From JAAGZL01 sp050297535 (GTDB taxonomy: Bacteria > Pseudomonadota > Gammaproteobacteria > Chromatiales > Chromatiaceae): a stretch of DNA of 64,000 nucleotides. Both the position numbers and the translations under genes were made by a program. This document shows positions 24,962 to 33,626 of this stretch, in pieces (the first letter of the stretch is position 1; each line of letters opens with the position of its first letter). The DNA lies in NCBI GenBank assembly GCA_050297535.1, contig JBNKSV010000002.1, positions 44,321-108,320 of the forward strand, read 5' to 3'. The notes under the pieces were generated by a model, which was not told where the DNA came from, searched no databases, and saw nothing but the letters and a program-made list of their open reading frames with translations.

Positions 24962-26164
24962 ATGTATAGAGTCTCAACCAAATTTATGGCAGATCGTTCT
25001 ATCAGTGCAATGCTGCAACTACAGGCAAAGATGAGCGAAACCCAGGCGCACCTGGATAGCACCAAGCGCATCAACAAACCATCGGATGACCCAGCTGGCT
25101 CGGTAGTAGCCGTAGACCTGAAAAGTGCTATTTCCAAGGTGGATCGGTATCAGACCAACGCCAATGACGCCACGTCCAGACTTGAACAGGAAGAGAGTAT
25201 CCTTTTCGGCGCGACCAATCTGCTACAGCGGGCCTATACCCTTGCAGTACAAGGTAACAATACCGGGTCATTGAGCGAGGCTGACACCCAGGCCATAGCT
25301 GAGGAGATTAGCCTGTTGGTGGATGAGTTGGAAGGACTGGCCAATACCAGGGATGCCAATGGGGAGTACATCTTCTCCGGATATAAGAGCGATACCAAAC
25401 CCTTTACCCGCACCGCGGCCGACACCTACACCTACGGCGGCGATCAGGGTCAGAGACAGTTGCAGATCTCAGCGGATCGCGCCATAGCAGATGGCGATAA
25501 CGGCTATGATGTTTTTGTGAACGTGGATACAGGGCCGTATGCCGAAGTTACCGGTATTGCCGCCACCGCCTTCACAGCTATAGATGATGGGGATCTCACC
25601 ATAAATGGCATTAGTGTCGGTGCGATAGGTGCTGCGGCCAGTGCTGATGAGCGGGCCAGCCAGATTGTAGACGCCATCAATTCCATTTCTGATGTTACTG
25701 GCGTGTATGCGGAACTGGATTCAAGCAGCACGGTCACCCTCAGTTCCAGTGATGACGATATAGTTGTGGCCATGGCAGCTACAGCCACAACGGCCACAAC
25801 AGGGCTAACAGCCGGAACCACAGCCACGGCAACCGGTACGCGCAATATCATGGAGACCCTGCTGCAGTTAGAGGATGCCTTGAATTCCCACGAGCAGGTC
25901 AATAGATATATCAATGACTTGACCGAAGCAATTGGCCATATATCCGATGTGCATGCAACGGTAGGCGCCAGGTTAAACGCCATTGAGGAGCAGAGCAGTG
26001 TCAATGCCGATATCAAACTGGCGCTTAAGAGCCACCTATCAAATGTAGAAGACTTGGACTACGCCGAGGCCATAAGCCGTCTTAGCCAACAAACTATAGC
26101 ACTGCAAGCAGCCCAGGCGGCCTACGTTAAGGTGCAGGGGTTGTCTTTGTTTAATTACATTTAA
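24962..26164 (+). CDS. flgL: Hook-filament junction protein FlgL (HAP3)
   Basis: A 400-residue junction protein, longer than the usual ~300-320. N-terminal MYRVSTKFMADRSISAMLQL and TKRINKPSDDPAGSVVAVDL (conserved KRxxxPSDDPxG). The middle insertion (about 165-285) has FTAIDDGDLTINGISVG and SADERASQIVDAINSISD, repeat-like segments also found in many bacterial flagellins. The C terminus ISRLSQQTIALQAAQAAYVK is typical. ATG 24962 is preferred over GTG 24953 because AGGTGA (24949-24954) then has 7-base spacing. Its stop overlaps that of the convergent fusion glycosyltransferase. Confidence 0.95.
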   Translation: MYRVSTKFMADRSISAMLQLQAKMSETQAHLDSTKRINKPSDDPAGSVVAVDLKSAISKVDRYQTNANDATSRLEQEESILFGATNLLQRAYTLAVQGNNTGSLSEADTQAIAEEISLLVDELEGLANTRDANGEYIFSGYKSDTKPFTRTAADTYTYGGDQGQRQLQISADRAIADGDNGYDVFVNVDTGPYAEVTGIAATAFTAIDDGDLTINGISVGAIGAAASADERASQIVDAINSISDVTGVYAELDSSSTVTLSSSDDDIVVAMAATATTATTGLTAGTTATATGTRNIMETLLQLEDALNSHEQVNRYINDLTEAIGHISDVHATVGARLNAIEEQSSVNADIKLALKSHLSNVEDLDYAEAISRLSQQTIALQAAQAAYVKVQGLSLFNYI

Positions 26165-28860
26165 AGCTGCTTTTGCGGGATAGAGTTATCCGTAGCTTGG
26201 GGTAGGCCATAGAAATTGCGCAGAGCGAGTTCCTGAAGATCGTGTAGTCGTTTTGCGCTGACCGGTTCAGGTCGGGGGTTGTGTAGTAGGGCCTCAATCC
26301 GTTCGCAAGCCTTAGGGATGTCATCCAGGGGCAGCCATGCAGTGTCGGGCGATAGTCCCAATCGCTTGAGCAGCCCATCTATCTTTTGCGTATTGCTTGC
26401 CGTTACTAGGAAGGGGGTGCCGAGACATGCGGCGGCGATGCTGTGGTGGAAGCGACCGGAGATCAGCAGGTTGGCGCGGGCTATGGTGTGTAACCAGTCG
26501 GCTTCGGTCGTTGCGGCAACCAGTGTGTAGCGGCCGCGTAACCGCTGCTGCAGCAATCCGAGCAGATGCACGTCATCCGCAGCAAGTGATGCCTTGGCAC
26601 CAACCAACACGTCAACAGAGTAATCGTTCTTTATGGCAAGTTCTGCCGCATTGACCAGCAGGTCAAGCAGTTGCGCGCTCAACTGAACCGAGCCAGCAAG
26701 CACAAGCCTGCATTCCCGTGGCGTAGCTAACTCCTGTACATGGTTAGAGATAAACAAAGGCAGGCAATCAAATGACTGTGTACTGTTTATGCCCAACCGC
26801 GCCAATTCCTCTGCACTGTTTTCTTCACGTACTGCCACGAAATCAAGCGCCTGATACACTTTTTGATAGATTGCATCAGCTTCAGTTGTATCCGACTGAG
26901 TAGTGGCGGGATAGACTGAGTGATTGATGATGTGGACCTGCTTGTGTAGTCGCTGTTTTGCAATATAGGCCAGATACAGAAGCGCACGCGCGGTCCGTCC
27001 TAGATCATGCAGACTGCCTTCTCCGTTGATTACGATAAGAGACACAGACTGTAATCTTTGGAATAGTTCGGAGTTATTGTCAGTAAACATGCAGTATAGA
27101 TCATCATCGTCAAACTGAGCCGCTGATGCTGGCAGGGGATGGAGTGAGTTGATGGTGTCGATAGGCACGGGGTCGACGGCTAGACCTGCGGCCCGCAAAT
27201 TCTCATGGATCGCCAGGCTAGTGCATGTGCATCCCCAGTGATACCAGTATGTTGTGTCGTTAAGCAGTACAACATCAGGTGTAGCAGTTAACGTAGTAGC
27301 CTGTTCGCCTGCTGAGGCGGTAGCAGGCTTGGTTAGCAGTATCCTGGGGGTGAATTCCCTCAGATCCTTTCCAACGTTTGCAATGACATCCTTCCAGGCG
27401 TCTTGTCCTGTCCTGGCCTGGCGAAACAGGCGCAGAGAATGGTACCAGCAGCTATCTTCCCGTTGCTGCATCCAACGCCAGTCAGCGAAAGATGGCAACA
27501 ATAGCCAGGTTGGCACACCGAGGGCGCCAGCCAGATGGGCGGTGGAATTGTCGATCGTGATCACCAGATCGAGAGCAGATAGCAAGGCCGCGAACTCATC
27601 CATATCACACAGCGGATCGACTGCGTCGAAATGCACCAGTGGTTGGGGAGAGGCCGCATTGAATCGAGCTATTTCATCGGAGTGATCGCCGTATTGCACA
27701 TTGATCATATGCACATCGGTGATGTCGAAGAGTGGTCCCAGCCGTTCAAGCGCTATCGAACGGGCAGAGCGTGCGTGTTTTGATACCCCGCCGCGCCAGG
27801 AAAGACCGACCTTTACCCCAGGTCCAAGTTCTGCCAACTGCCCGCGCCAACGCTCAGTGGTTGCAGTATCGGCAAACAGGTAGGGCTCTCCTGGGAAATC
27901 GTCTTCCCGGTTGCGGAAGAACCTTGGCAGGCCGGCGATGGAACAGCATTTCGTACAGGGTTGCTTCGGGTTCAGTACCGGAGGCAATGCGCCGCGTGGT
28001 TTGGACTCTACCTGAATATTCGGAAACGAACGGGCAAACAGTGGGGCCAATCTGGGTTCACACAGGATCGCAACATTCTGCGCACGCTTGGTTGCATCCG
28101 GGATGCATGAGGCGAACATGATTTCATCACCTATGCCGAGTTCACCATAGAGCAACAGGTTGTTCACGGCATCCCCGTTCCATTTTGGCAGTGGGATATG
28201 GTAGGGGCGATTGTTCTCGCTGCGATCCTCCCAGTAACGCCACTCATGCCAGCGCCAGCCGGCCTCAAAGTCGCCGCGTGCCCATAGTGCCGCGCTGTAT
28301 TGCATGGCTATGTCTGCATTCAGAGGGTTGCAATCCAGTGCCTTCAGGTACAGCTTTTCCGCTTCGCCCGGTCGTCCCATGATCTTGAGCACATTACCGA
28401 GATTTTTGTGCGCAATAGGGGAGCAGCGATCCAGGCGCAGTGCGCGGCGATAGGCGTTTTCGGCCTCATAAAAGCGTTCCTGTTCCTGTAGTACTACACC
28501 GAGATTCTCCCAGCACTCCCGATAGTCTGCTTTGTGACGCAACGCCTTGCGATAGGATTTTATCGCCCCATCGGTATCACCCGCCGTCTGTTGCGCCAGC
28601 CCCAGGTTGAATAGAAACACCGGTTCACGGGGCATTGCTCGCACCGCCTGTTTGAGCAGATTAAGTGCCGTGCTGACATCGCCGCAACCCAAGCGAATCA
28701 GGCCCAGGTTGTGCAGCGCACCGGCATGGCCTGCATCTTCCGCCAGCACCCTTTTATATAGCGCCTCGGCGTTGGCCAAATCACCTGCCTGATGGCACTT
28801 TATGGCCAACTGCATTGCCTGCTCGAGGAGGCGTATCAATTCCGGTGATGATTCGGTCAT
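26161..28860 (-). CDS. TPR - GT9-like glycosyltransferase - polysaccharide pyruvyltransferase fusion
   Basis: An 899-residue cytoplasmic protein. Residues ~1-200 are about five TPR units. Residues ~225-500 form a GT-B domain of the heptosyltransferase-like TPR-glycosyltransferase class: LLLYGELGIGDEIMFASCIP (236-255) and the donor-site region LDLVITIDNSTAHLAGALGV (430-449). Residues ~528-890 match a polysaccharide pyruvyltransferase (CsaB/WcaK-type) domain, with LIVINGEGSLHDLG and ISGRFHHSIAAACLGTPFLV. An unusual CTKCC cluster lies near 302-306. ATG 28860 is chosen because AGGGGA lies 10 bases upstream. Located alone, antisense, between flgL and fliC, it is a candidate flagellin glycosylation enzyme by position and TPR architecture; the substrate is not shown by sequence. 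Confidence 0.85.
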   Translation of the reverse strand: MTESSPELIRLLEQAMQLAIKCHQAGDLANAEALYKRVLAEDAGHAGALHNLGLIRLGCGDVSTALNLLKQAVRAMPREPVFLFNLGLAQQTAGDTDGAIKSYRKALRHKADYRECWENLGVVLQEQERFYEAENAYRRALRLDRCSPIAHKNLGNVLKIMGRPGEAEKLYLKALDCNPLNADIAMQYSAALWARGDFEAGWRWHEWRYWEDRSENNRPYHIPLPKWNGDAVNNLLLYGELGIGDEIMFASCIPDATKRAQNVAILCEPRLAPLFARSFPNIQVESKPRGALPPVLNPKQPCTKCCSIAGLPRFFRNREDDFPGEPYLFADTATTERWRGQLAELGPGVKVGLSWRGGVSKHARSARSIALERLGPLFDITDVHMINVQYGDHSDEIARFNAASPQPLVHFDAVDPLCDMDEFAALLSALDLVITIDNSTAHLAGALGVPTWLLLPSFADWRWMQQREDSCWYHSLRLFRQARTGQDAWKDVIANVGKDLREFTPRILLTKPATASAGEQATTLTATPDVVLLNDTTYWYHWGCTCTSLAIHENLRAAGLAVDPVPIDTINSLHPLPASAAQFDDDDLYCMFTDNNSELFQRLQSVSLIVINGEGSLHDLGRTARALLYLAYIAKQRLHKQVHIINHSVYPATTQSDTTEADAIYQKVYQALDFVAVREENSAEELARLGINSTQSFDCLPLFISNHVQELATPRECRLVLAGSVQLSAQLLDLLVNAAELAIKNDYSVDVLVGAKASLAADDVHLLGLLQQRLRGRYTLVAATTEADWLHTIARANLLISGRFHHSIAAACLGTPFLVTASNTQKIDGLLKRLGLSPDTAWLPLDDIPKACERIEALLHNPRPEPVSAKRLHDLQELALRNFYGLPQATDNSIPQKQL

Positions 28861-29341
28861 GAAGATCTTTTCCCCTGGCCTTCGAAGAATCAAAGTCCAC
28901 GACTTTATTACTTGTCTCTGCTAATTGCAAAGAAGGCCATATAGGCCATAAATATCAGAAATCCATCTTATGGAACCATGTAGGATAACCAGATCTTTGG
29001 ACCGCATTTGTATTCTGGCTGCATCTAATGCCCATGAAAAATACCCGTTTAGGCATTAAATTTCTATATACAAAGAAAGTCAGGAAGCTTTTTCCCTGTG
29101 CCTGGGAAAGCTGGTTGTTCATAGATAGATAATGTAATTAAAACAATAAGATATATAAGTTTTGATGGGGGTCAGTATCGACGCCATCATCTTTGCTAAT
29201 GACTAAAGTTTCCCCTGTCGCGGTCGCTACAACTATCGGAGGCGGTAAATACCAGAACATTTCAGGTATATCCGTCAATTATTAACCTGACCCACTGAGC
29301 ATAAATCAAACAGATGCCGTGGGGTTTAGGAGAAATCTAAG
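28861..29341 (+). other. Intergenic region upstream of fliC
   Basis: A 481-base gap between the divergent fusion glycosyltransferase and fliC. It holds the fliC sigma-28 promoter at 29204-29230, giving a leader of about 100 bases, and a good ribosome binding site. The first 250 bases are AT-rich, contain no gene and presumably carry the promoter of the glycosyltransferase, which I could not identify. Confidence 0.5.
29204..29230 (+). promoter_or_regulatory. Sigma-28 promoter of fliC
   Basis: TAAAGTTT (exact -35 consensus), 11 bases, GTCGCTAC (five of eight matches to GCCGATAA). It lies about 110 bases before the fliC ATG, and sigma-28 control is expected for flagellin. Confidence 0.68.
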
Positions 29342-30763
29342 ATGGCAATGGTAATCAACACCAATATTATGTCCCTGAACTCTCAGAATGCACTGAATAA
29401 ATCAGGGAATTCCGTAGCAACCGCAATGCAGCGCCTATCTTCTGGTCTGCGTATCAACAGCGCGAAGGACGACGCTGCCGGTCTTGCTATTGTCGACCGT
29501 ATGACGGCCCAAATCCGTGGTCTGAGTCAGGCTATTCGTAACGCTAATGACGGTACCTCTCTTGCCCAGACGGCGGAAGGCGCCATGTCAGAGACCACAA
29601 ACATGTTGCAGCGTATGCGTGAGCTGGCCATCCAGTCTGCAAACGACACCAACTCATCAGCTGACCGTACATCCCTCCAGGCTGAGGTGACCCAGCTTCA
29701 GGCAGAGTTGGACCGAGTGGCTACCACCACCACGTTTAACGGCCAGCGTATCCTGGATGGATCTTTCACCAACCATGTCTTCCAGGTTGGCGCATTCGCT
29801 AACGAGACTATCTCTGTAAGCATTACCAGCGTAAAGGCTTCCTCGATCGGCGCAATTGCAGAAGCTACCGGTACTGAAGTGACCGCGGCTGCCGCTACTG
29901 ATCTCACAATGGCCATAGGTTCTGGTTCCGCCGTCAGCGTTAGCAGCAGTGCCAACTTCACCGGCAACACCTACCAGGATGCCACCTCGGCATATGCCAA
30001 GGCTGCTGCTATAGATGACGCTGGCGTTTCCGGACTCTCAGTTAGCGCAACCACCTCCGGTACGCAGACTGCGGGCACCATCGGTGGCACCTCTCTGGAT
30101 ACCTACACCTTGACAGTAAATGGTGTGTCCATCTTCGCGGCAGTTGATGCCTCTACCGCTATTACCCTCACGGCGGTACGTGATGCCATCAATCTGAACG
30201 AGGCCCTCACCGGCGTATCGGCCAGCGTCAACGGTGGTGATATTACCCTGACCGCTGCCGATGGCAGAAACATAACAGTCGCTGAATCTGGAACCGGATT
30301 TACTGCTGGTACCGATGGTTTGACCGTTACCGGTGGCGATTTTGACGGTACCCTGCGTGGTACCATCACACTGAGCGCGACGGATACCATCACTATCGGC
30401 GGTACGGTGGCCACTATCGGCCACAGTGCCAGTATCGCTAAGGACTCAAATGGTATAGATGACGTAGATATATCCACCTATGCTGGCGCTCAGTCAGCCA
30501 TTAAGCGGGTTGATGCGGCTCTTGCCACCATCAGTAGTATTCGCGCTGATTTGGGTGCTATCCAGAACCGCCTTGAGTTCACCACGTCGAACTTGGCAAG
30601 TGTATCTGAGAACGTATCAGCAGCACGTTCCCGGGTACAGGACGCTGACTTCGCGGCTGAGACTGCGGCCCTGACCAGGGCTCAGATTCTGCAGCAGGCG
30701 GGTGTGGCAATGTTGGCCCAGGCTAATGCTCAGCCTCAGAATGTCCTCTCACTTCTCCAGTAG
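29342..30763 (+). CDS. fliC: Flagellin FliC
   Basis: A 473-residue filament subunit. The N-terminal D0/D1 (1-~165) has MVINTNIMSLNSQNALNKSG and QRLSSGLRINSAKDDAAGLA. The C-terminal D1/D0 (~395-473) ends in QAGVAMLAQANAQPQNVLSL. Both ends are intact. The central ~220 residues are extremely Thr/Ser/Ala/Gly-rich beta sequence without Cys, a rich field of possible O-glycosylation sites that fits the adjacent glycosyltransferase. AGGAG nine bases before the ATG. It is followed by an 11-bp hairpin and then flaG. Only one flagellin gene is in the window. Confidence 0.97.
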   Translation: MAMVINTNIMSLNSQNALNKSGNSVATAMQRLSSGLRINSAKDDAAGLAIVDRMTAQIRGLSQAIRNANDGTSLAQTAEGAMSETTNMLQRMRELAIQSANDTNSSADRTSLQAEVTQLQAELDRVATTTTFNGQRILDGSFTNHVFQVGAFANETISVSITSVKASSIGAIAEATGTEVTAAAATDLTMAIGSGSAVSVSSSANFTGNTYQDATSAYAKAAAIDDAGVSGLSVSATTSGTQTAGTIGGTSLDTYTLTVNGVSIFAAVDASTAITLTAVRDAINLNEALTGVSASVNGGDITLTAADGRNITVAESGTGFTAGTDGLTVTGGDFDGTLRGTITLSATDTITIGGTVATIGHSASIAKDSNGIDDVDISTYAGAQSAIKRVDAALATISSIRADLGAIQNRLEFTTSNLASVSENVSAARSRVQDADFAAETAALTRAQILQQAGVAMLAQANAQPQNVLSLLQ

Positions 30764-30773
30764 AGGTAACTAG

Positions 30774-30803
30774 GTCCCTCCTGGGATAAAAACCAGGAGG
30801 GAC
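30774..30803 (+). terminator. Hairpin after fliC
   Basis: Perfect 11-bp stem GTCCCTCCTGG / CCAGGAGGGAC with an 8-base A-rich loop, 10 bases after the fliC stop. There is no T-run, so it may stabilise the flagellin mRNA 3' end or partially terminate rather than fully block flaG transcription. Confidence 0.6.
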
Positions 30804-30828
30804 ATAATGAAAGGACAAGGTGATTAAC

Positions 30829-31281
30829 ATGGCAATTGAAAACATCACAAGGTCAGGTTTTCTGCCAGAGCCAACAGATGCCAGGCCACAGCAGATAAGA
30901 TCTTCCGGCTCTCCGGAAGTATCATCTGTGCGGGCGGCAGACATGAAGCAGGATGCGGTTATGGGTGGAAAGAGTGAGGCAGTCAGTCAATCTCCGAAAC
31001 CCGCAACAAACCAACTTACTGAAGAGGTCGTGAACGAACTGAATAACGCTATTCTGGGAGTTCGCCGTGAACTTAGGTTCAGCATAGATGAAGATAGTGG
31101 TCGTGCAGTAGTTCAGGTAATGGATAGTGAGACAGGCGAGATGATCAGGCAACTGCCGTCTGAAGAGATTCTGGCGGTTTCCCGGCATATTCGTGAAGTA
31201 CTTGAATCCTCCCAGTCAAGCGGTGTAGGTGGCTCATCCTCCGAGGGGGCTGTCGGAATAATCTTCCAGACAACCGCCTGA
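30829..31281 (+). CDS. flaG: FlaG family protein
   Basis: A 150-residue protein. The first ~75 residues are variable and disordered. The C-terminal FlaG domain (about 78-130) contains LRFSIDEDSGRAVVQVMDSE and MIRQLPSEEIL, the family signature. FlaG proteins influence filament length in several polar flagellates, but the mechanism is not settled. ATG 30829 is preferred over GTG 30820 because AGG at 30818-30820 is then properly spaced. It lies between fliC and fliD, its normal position in Pseudomonas and Vibrio. Confidence 0.92.
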   Translation: MAIENITRSGFLPEPTDARPQQIRSSGSPEVSSVRAADMKQDAVMGGKSEAVSQSPKPATNQLTEEVVNELNNAILGVRRELRFSIDEDSGRAVVQVMDSETGEMIRQLPSEEILAVSRHIREVLESSQSSGVGGSSSEGAVGIIFQTTA

Positions 31282-31329
31282 GATAACCGTTTTGGCTGTT
31301 GGCCTGAATGTTGCATTTCATTAACTGGC

Positions 31330-31351
31330 AGCGCCCCTGCAAAGGGGCGCT
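31330..31351 (+). terminator. Hairpin between flaG and fliD
   Basis: Perfect 9-bp stem AGCGCCCCT / AGGGGCGCT with loop GCAA (a GNRA tetraloop). No T-run follows, so processing or attenuation is more likely than full termination. Confidence 0.5.
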
Positions 31352-31426
31352 ATAACCAGATCAATTTAAGAGGCCAGATATTGGACTCTGGTCTGATTGA
31401 AGCAAAGAACATTTGGTGACGAGAAG

Positions 31427-32782
31427 ATGGCTACGATTTCAGCATTAGGAATAGGTTCAGGGCTTGATTCCGGCTCTATTGTAGAGTCGCTCATGGAGAT
31501 CGAGCAGCAACCGCTAATAAATCTCCAGGTGAAGGAGGCCGGTTATTACGCTGAGCTGAGTGCAATTGGTCAGTTACGCAGCGCTATCTCATCATTTAAG
31601 TCTTACGCAGATAACCTTAGCACCGCATCTTCCTTCGATGTGTTTACGGCAACTTCTGCCGATACGGCAATTTTTACCGCCTCTGCCGATAGTTCTGCGG
31701 CGGCAGGCACCTATGACATCAAGGTTAATTCACTCGCCGTAGCGGAGAAGCAGGGGTCGAATTCATTTGCGGATTCGGATACCACTACCGTTGGTAGTTC
31801 CGGTGATACAGTCACGATAACTATTGGATCTGATGGTTTTGAAGTCGGGATCGGGGCTATGACCCTGGACGAGATAGCGGAAGCTATAAACTCGGCCTCC
31901 GATAATATCGGGGTAACCGCCAGTGTTATCCGGGAGGACGATACACATTACTATCTCACACTTACAAGTGATGAGCTGGGCACAGATAATGCGATGACCC
32001 TGGTGTTCGAAGATAGCGGTGGAGGCCCTATAGTAGACCCGTTGGGAATGTCAGTAATACGGGCGGCAGATGATGCCGAAATCCTGGTGGATAACACCTA
32101 TACCATAACCCGCAGTTCAAACACTATTACCGATGCGATTGATGGCGTTACTCTTACTCTGTTGGATACCAGCGCCTCTAATGTGGAGTTGGATGTTAGT
32201 CATAACGATAGCTCTGTAGTCAGTGCGGTCCAGGGCTTTGTCAATGCTTACAACAGCCTTATATCCACCGCAACTTCATTGGGAGAGGGGGAGCTGTCCG
32301 GGGATTTTGCCCTTCGGACTTTACAGGATCAGGTGCGGTCGATTATCAATTCGGTCCCGAAAGGATTGGCCGGTGATTATTCATATCTAACTGAAATAGG
32401 TATAGAGTTTGATAAATATGGAGTCATGTCTCTGGATAGCACGACATTGGGCGATGCGCTATCGACGAATATTGACTCTGTGACGGAGTTGTTTACTGAT
32501 GATGATCAGGGTTATGCGTTCCGTCTAAGTGAGCTGCTGGACAATATGCTTGGCACCGACGGCTTGTTAGATGCAAAGGAAGATGGGATAAACGCCAAGA
32601 TTGAAGATGTGCAGGATGCGCAGGAGAATCTGACGTATCGTTTGGAACAGATAGAGGCCAGATATATTGCACAATATTCAGCCTTGGATACGTTGATATC
32701 CAGCATGACGACCACAAGTGATTATCTGGATCAGCAGCTGGAAATATTGGCCAACCTGATACCGAATAACAGCAACAAGTAA
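31427..32782 (+). CDS. fliD: Flagellar filament cap protein FliD (HAP2)
   Basis: A 451-residue cap that promotes flagellin folding at the filament tip. The N-terminal ISALGIGSGLDSGSIVESLM is the FliD start. A flagellin hook-IN-like segment and the FliD C domain (about 225-440) follow, with FVNAYNSLISTATSL and the C-terminal coiled-coil TYRLEQIEARYIAQYSALDT. ATG 31427 is chosen over the upstream TTG frame because the protein then begins at the conserved N terminus. It heads fliD-fliS-fliT, with 14 bases to fliS. Confidence 0.95.
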   Translation: MATISALGIGSGLDSGSIVESLMEIEQQPLINLQVKEAGYYAELSAIGQLRSAISSFKSYADNLSTASSFDVFTATSADTAIFTASADSSAAAGTYDIKVNSLAVAEKQGSNSFADSDTTTVGSSGDTVTITIGSDGFEVGIGAMTLDEIAEAINSASDNIGVTASVIREDDTHYYLTLTSDELGTDNAMTLVFEDSGGGPIVDPLGMSVIRAADDAEILVDNTYTITRSSNTITDAIDGVTLTLLDTSASNVELDVSHNDSSVVSAVQGFVNAYNSLISTATSLGEGELSGDFALRTLQDQVRSIINSVPKGLAGDYSYLTEIGIEFDKYGVMSLDSTTLGDALSTNIDSVTELFTDDDQGYAFRLSELLDNMLGTDGLLDAKEDGINAKIEDVQDAQENLTYRLEQIEARYIAQYSALDTLISSMTTTSDYLDQQLEILANLIPNNSNK

Positions 32783-32796
32783 CCGAGGAGTTGTAG

Positions 32797-33228
32797 ATGA
32801 GCCCTATGCAAAAACGTGGAGTGAGCCAGTATGGGAAGGTGGCAGTTGGGACGGAGGCCTCCTTTGCTTCTCCACATCGTTTGATCCAGATGCTTATGGA
32901 GGGGGCGCTGGATAAGATTGCATTTGCACGCGGACAGATTGAACGCAATGATTATGCAGAAAAAGGGCGCAATATCACCTGGGCTATATCGATTATACAG
33001 GGGCTTAGTGAAAGTCTGGATATGGAATCGGGTGGAGAGATTGCGGCAAACTTGGAAGGCCTGTATGACTACATGGTCAGATGCCTGCTGATCGCAAATA
33101 AAGAAAATAGCATTGAGAAACTTGATGAGGTGGCATCCCTGCTGAAAGAGGTGAAGAGCGCCTGGGATGCTATGCCCAGTGAGCTAAAACAGGTGGCGCC
33201 GCAAAGCGTTGCGACAAGCGTCGGCTGA
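32797..33228 (+). CDS. fliS: Flagellin export chaperone FliS
   Basis: A 143-residue four-helix chaperone that binds the flagellin C-terminal D0 helix to prevent cytoplasmic polymerisation. The GVSQYGKVAVGTEASFASPH and LIQMLMEGALDKIAFARGQI region, and NLEGLYDYMVRCLLIANKEN, are the family core. GAGGAG lies well placed before the ATG. The stop codon TGA overlaps the ATG of fliT by one base, indicating translational coupling. Confidence 0.95.
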   Translation: MSPMQKRGVSQYGKVAVGTEASFASPHRLIQMLMEGALDKIAFARGQIERNDYAEKGRNITWAISIIQGLSESLDMESGGEIAANLEGLYDYMVRCLLIANKENSIEKLDEVASLLKEVKSAWDAMPSELKQVAPQSVATSVG

Positions 33229-33548
33229 TGGAGCAAGTTGTATCCAATCTGAATAAGATAATAGAACTATCCGGTTCCATGCTTGAAGCTGCCAGTGATG
33301 GCGATTGGGAACAGGTACAGGCATTAGAGCAGCAGAGAAAAAAGATCTTCGATCAAACATTTCCTCTGGATACAGACTCTCTAGAAGATGTGGCCGCGGC
33401 AACTAAACTGGTCCAGAAGATTTACGATTTGGATAAAGAGATCATGGCTCTTGCATCCAATAGTCATAAAGAGTTATCTGAGATAGTTGCTAAGATTACC
33501 ACAGGACGTCAGGCAGTCAGCGCCTACCGGGGTGTCCAAGGCAGATGA
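33228..33548 (+). CDS. fliT: FliT-like flagellar chaperone
   Basis: A 106-residue all-helical protein located where fliT is expected. The pattern ASDGDWEQVQALEQQRKKIF (about 21-40) matches the FliT helix with its conserved W(E/D)xxxxLExxR. Family members chaperone FliD and may bind FlhDC or FliJ; here sigma-54 control makes a FlhDC role unlikely. Sequence conservation in this family is low, so naming relies on context plus that motif. It is coupled to fliS and followed after four bases by a REP pair. Confidence 0.78.
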   Translation: MEQVVSNLNKIIELSGSMLEAASDGDWEQVQALEQQRKKIFDQTFPLDTDSLEDVAAATKLVQKIYDLDKEIMALASNSHKELSEIVAKITTGRQAVSAYRGVQGR

Positions 33549-33552
33549 TTTG

Positions 33553-33626
33553 GTAGGAGCCCACTCCCGTGGGCGATTCTTAATTAGTCACGCCTATTCA
33601 AATTGCCCACAGGGGTGGGCTCCTAC
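33553..33626. repeat. REP-type palindrome pair (copy 3), overlapping the ypjD-like stop
   Basis: Arms GTAGGAGCCCACTCCCGTGG and ACAGGGGTGGGCTCCTAC with inner GGGCGA and TTGCCC. On the minus strand the right terminus supplies the TAG stop of the YpjD-like gene (33623-33625). It separates fliT from that convergent gene. Confidence 0.9.

Noticed and set aside
11012..33548. Flagellar locus as a horizontally acquired island
   Set aside because: Gene order is the vertical gammaproteobacterial arrangement, base composition is similar to flanks, and no integrase is present; only the repeats and possibly the fusion glycosyltransferase look accessory.
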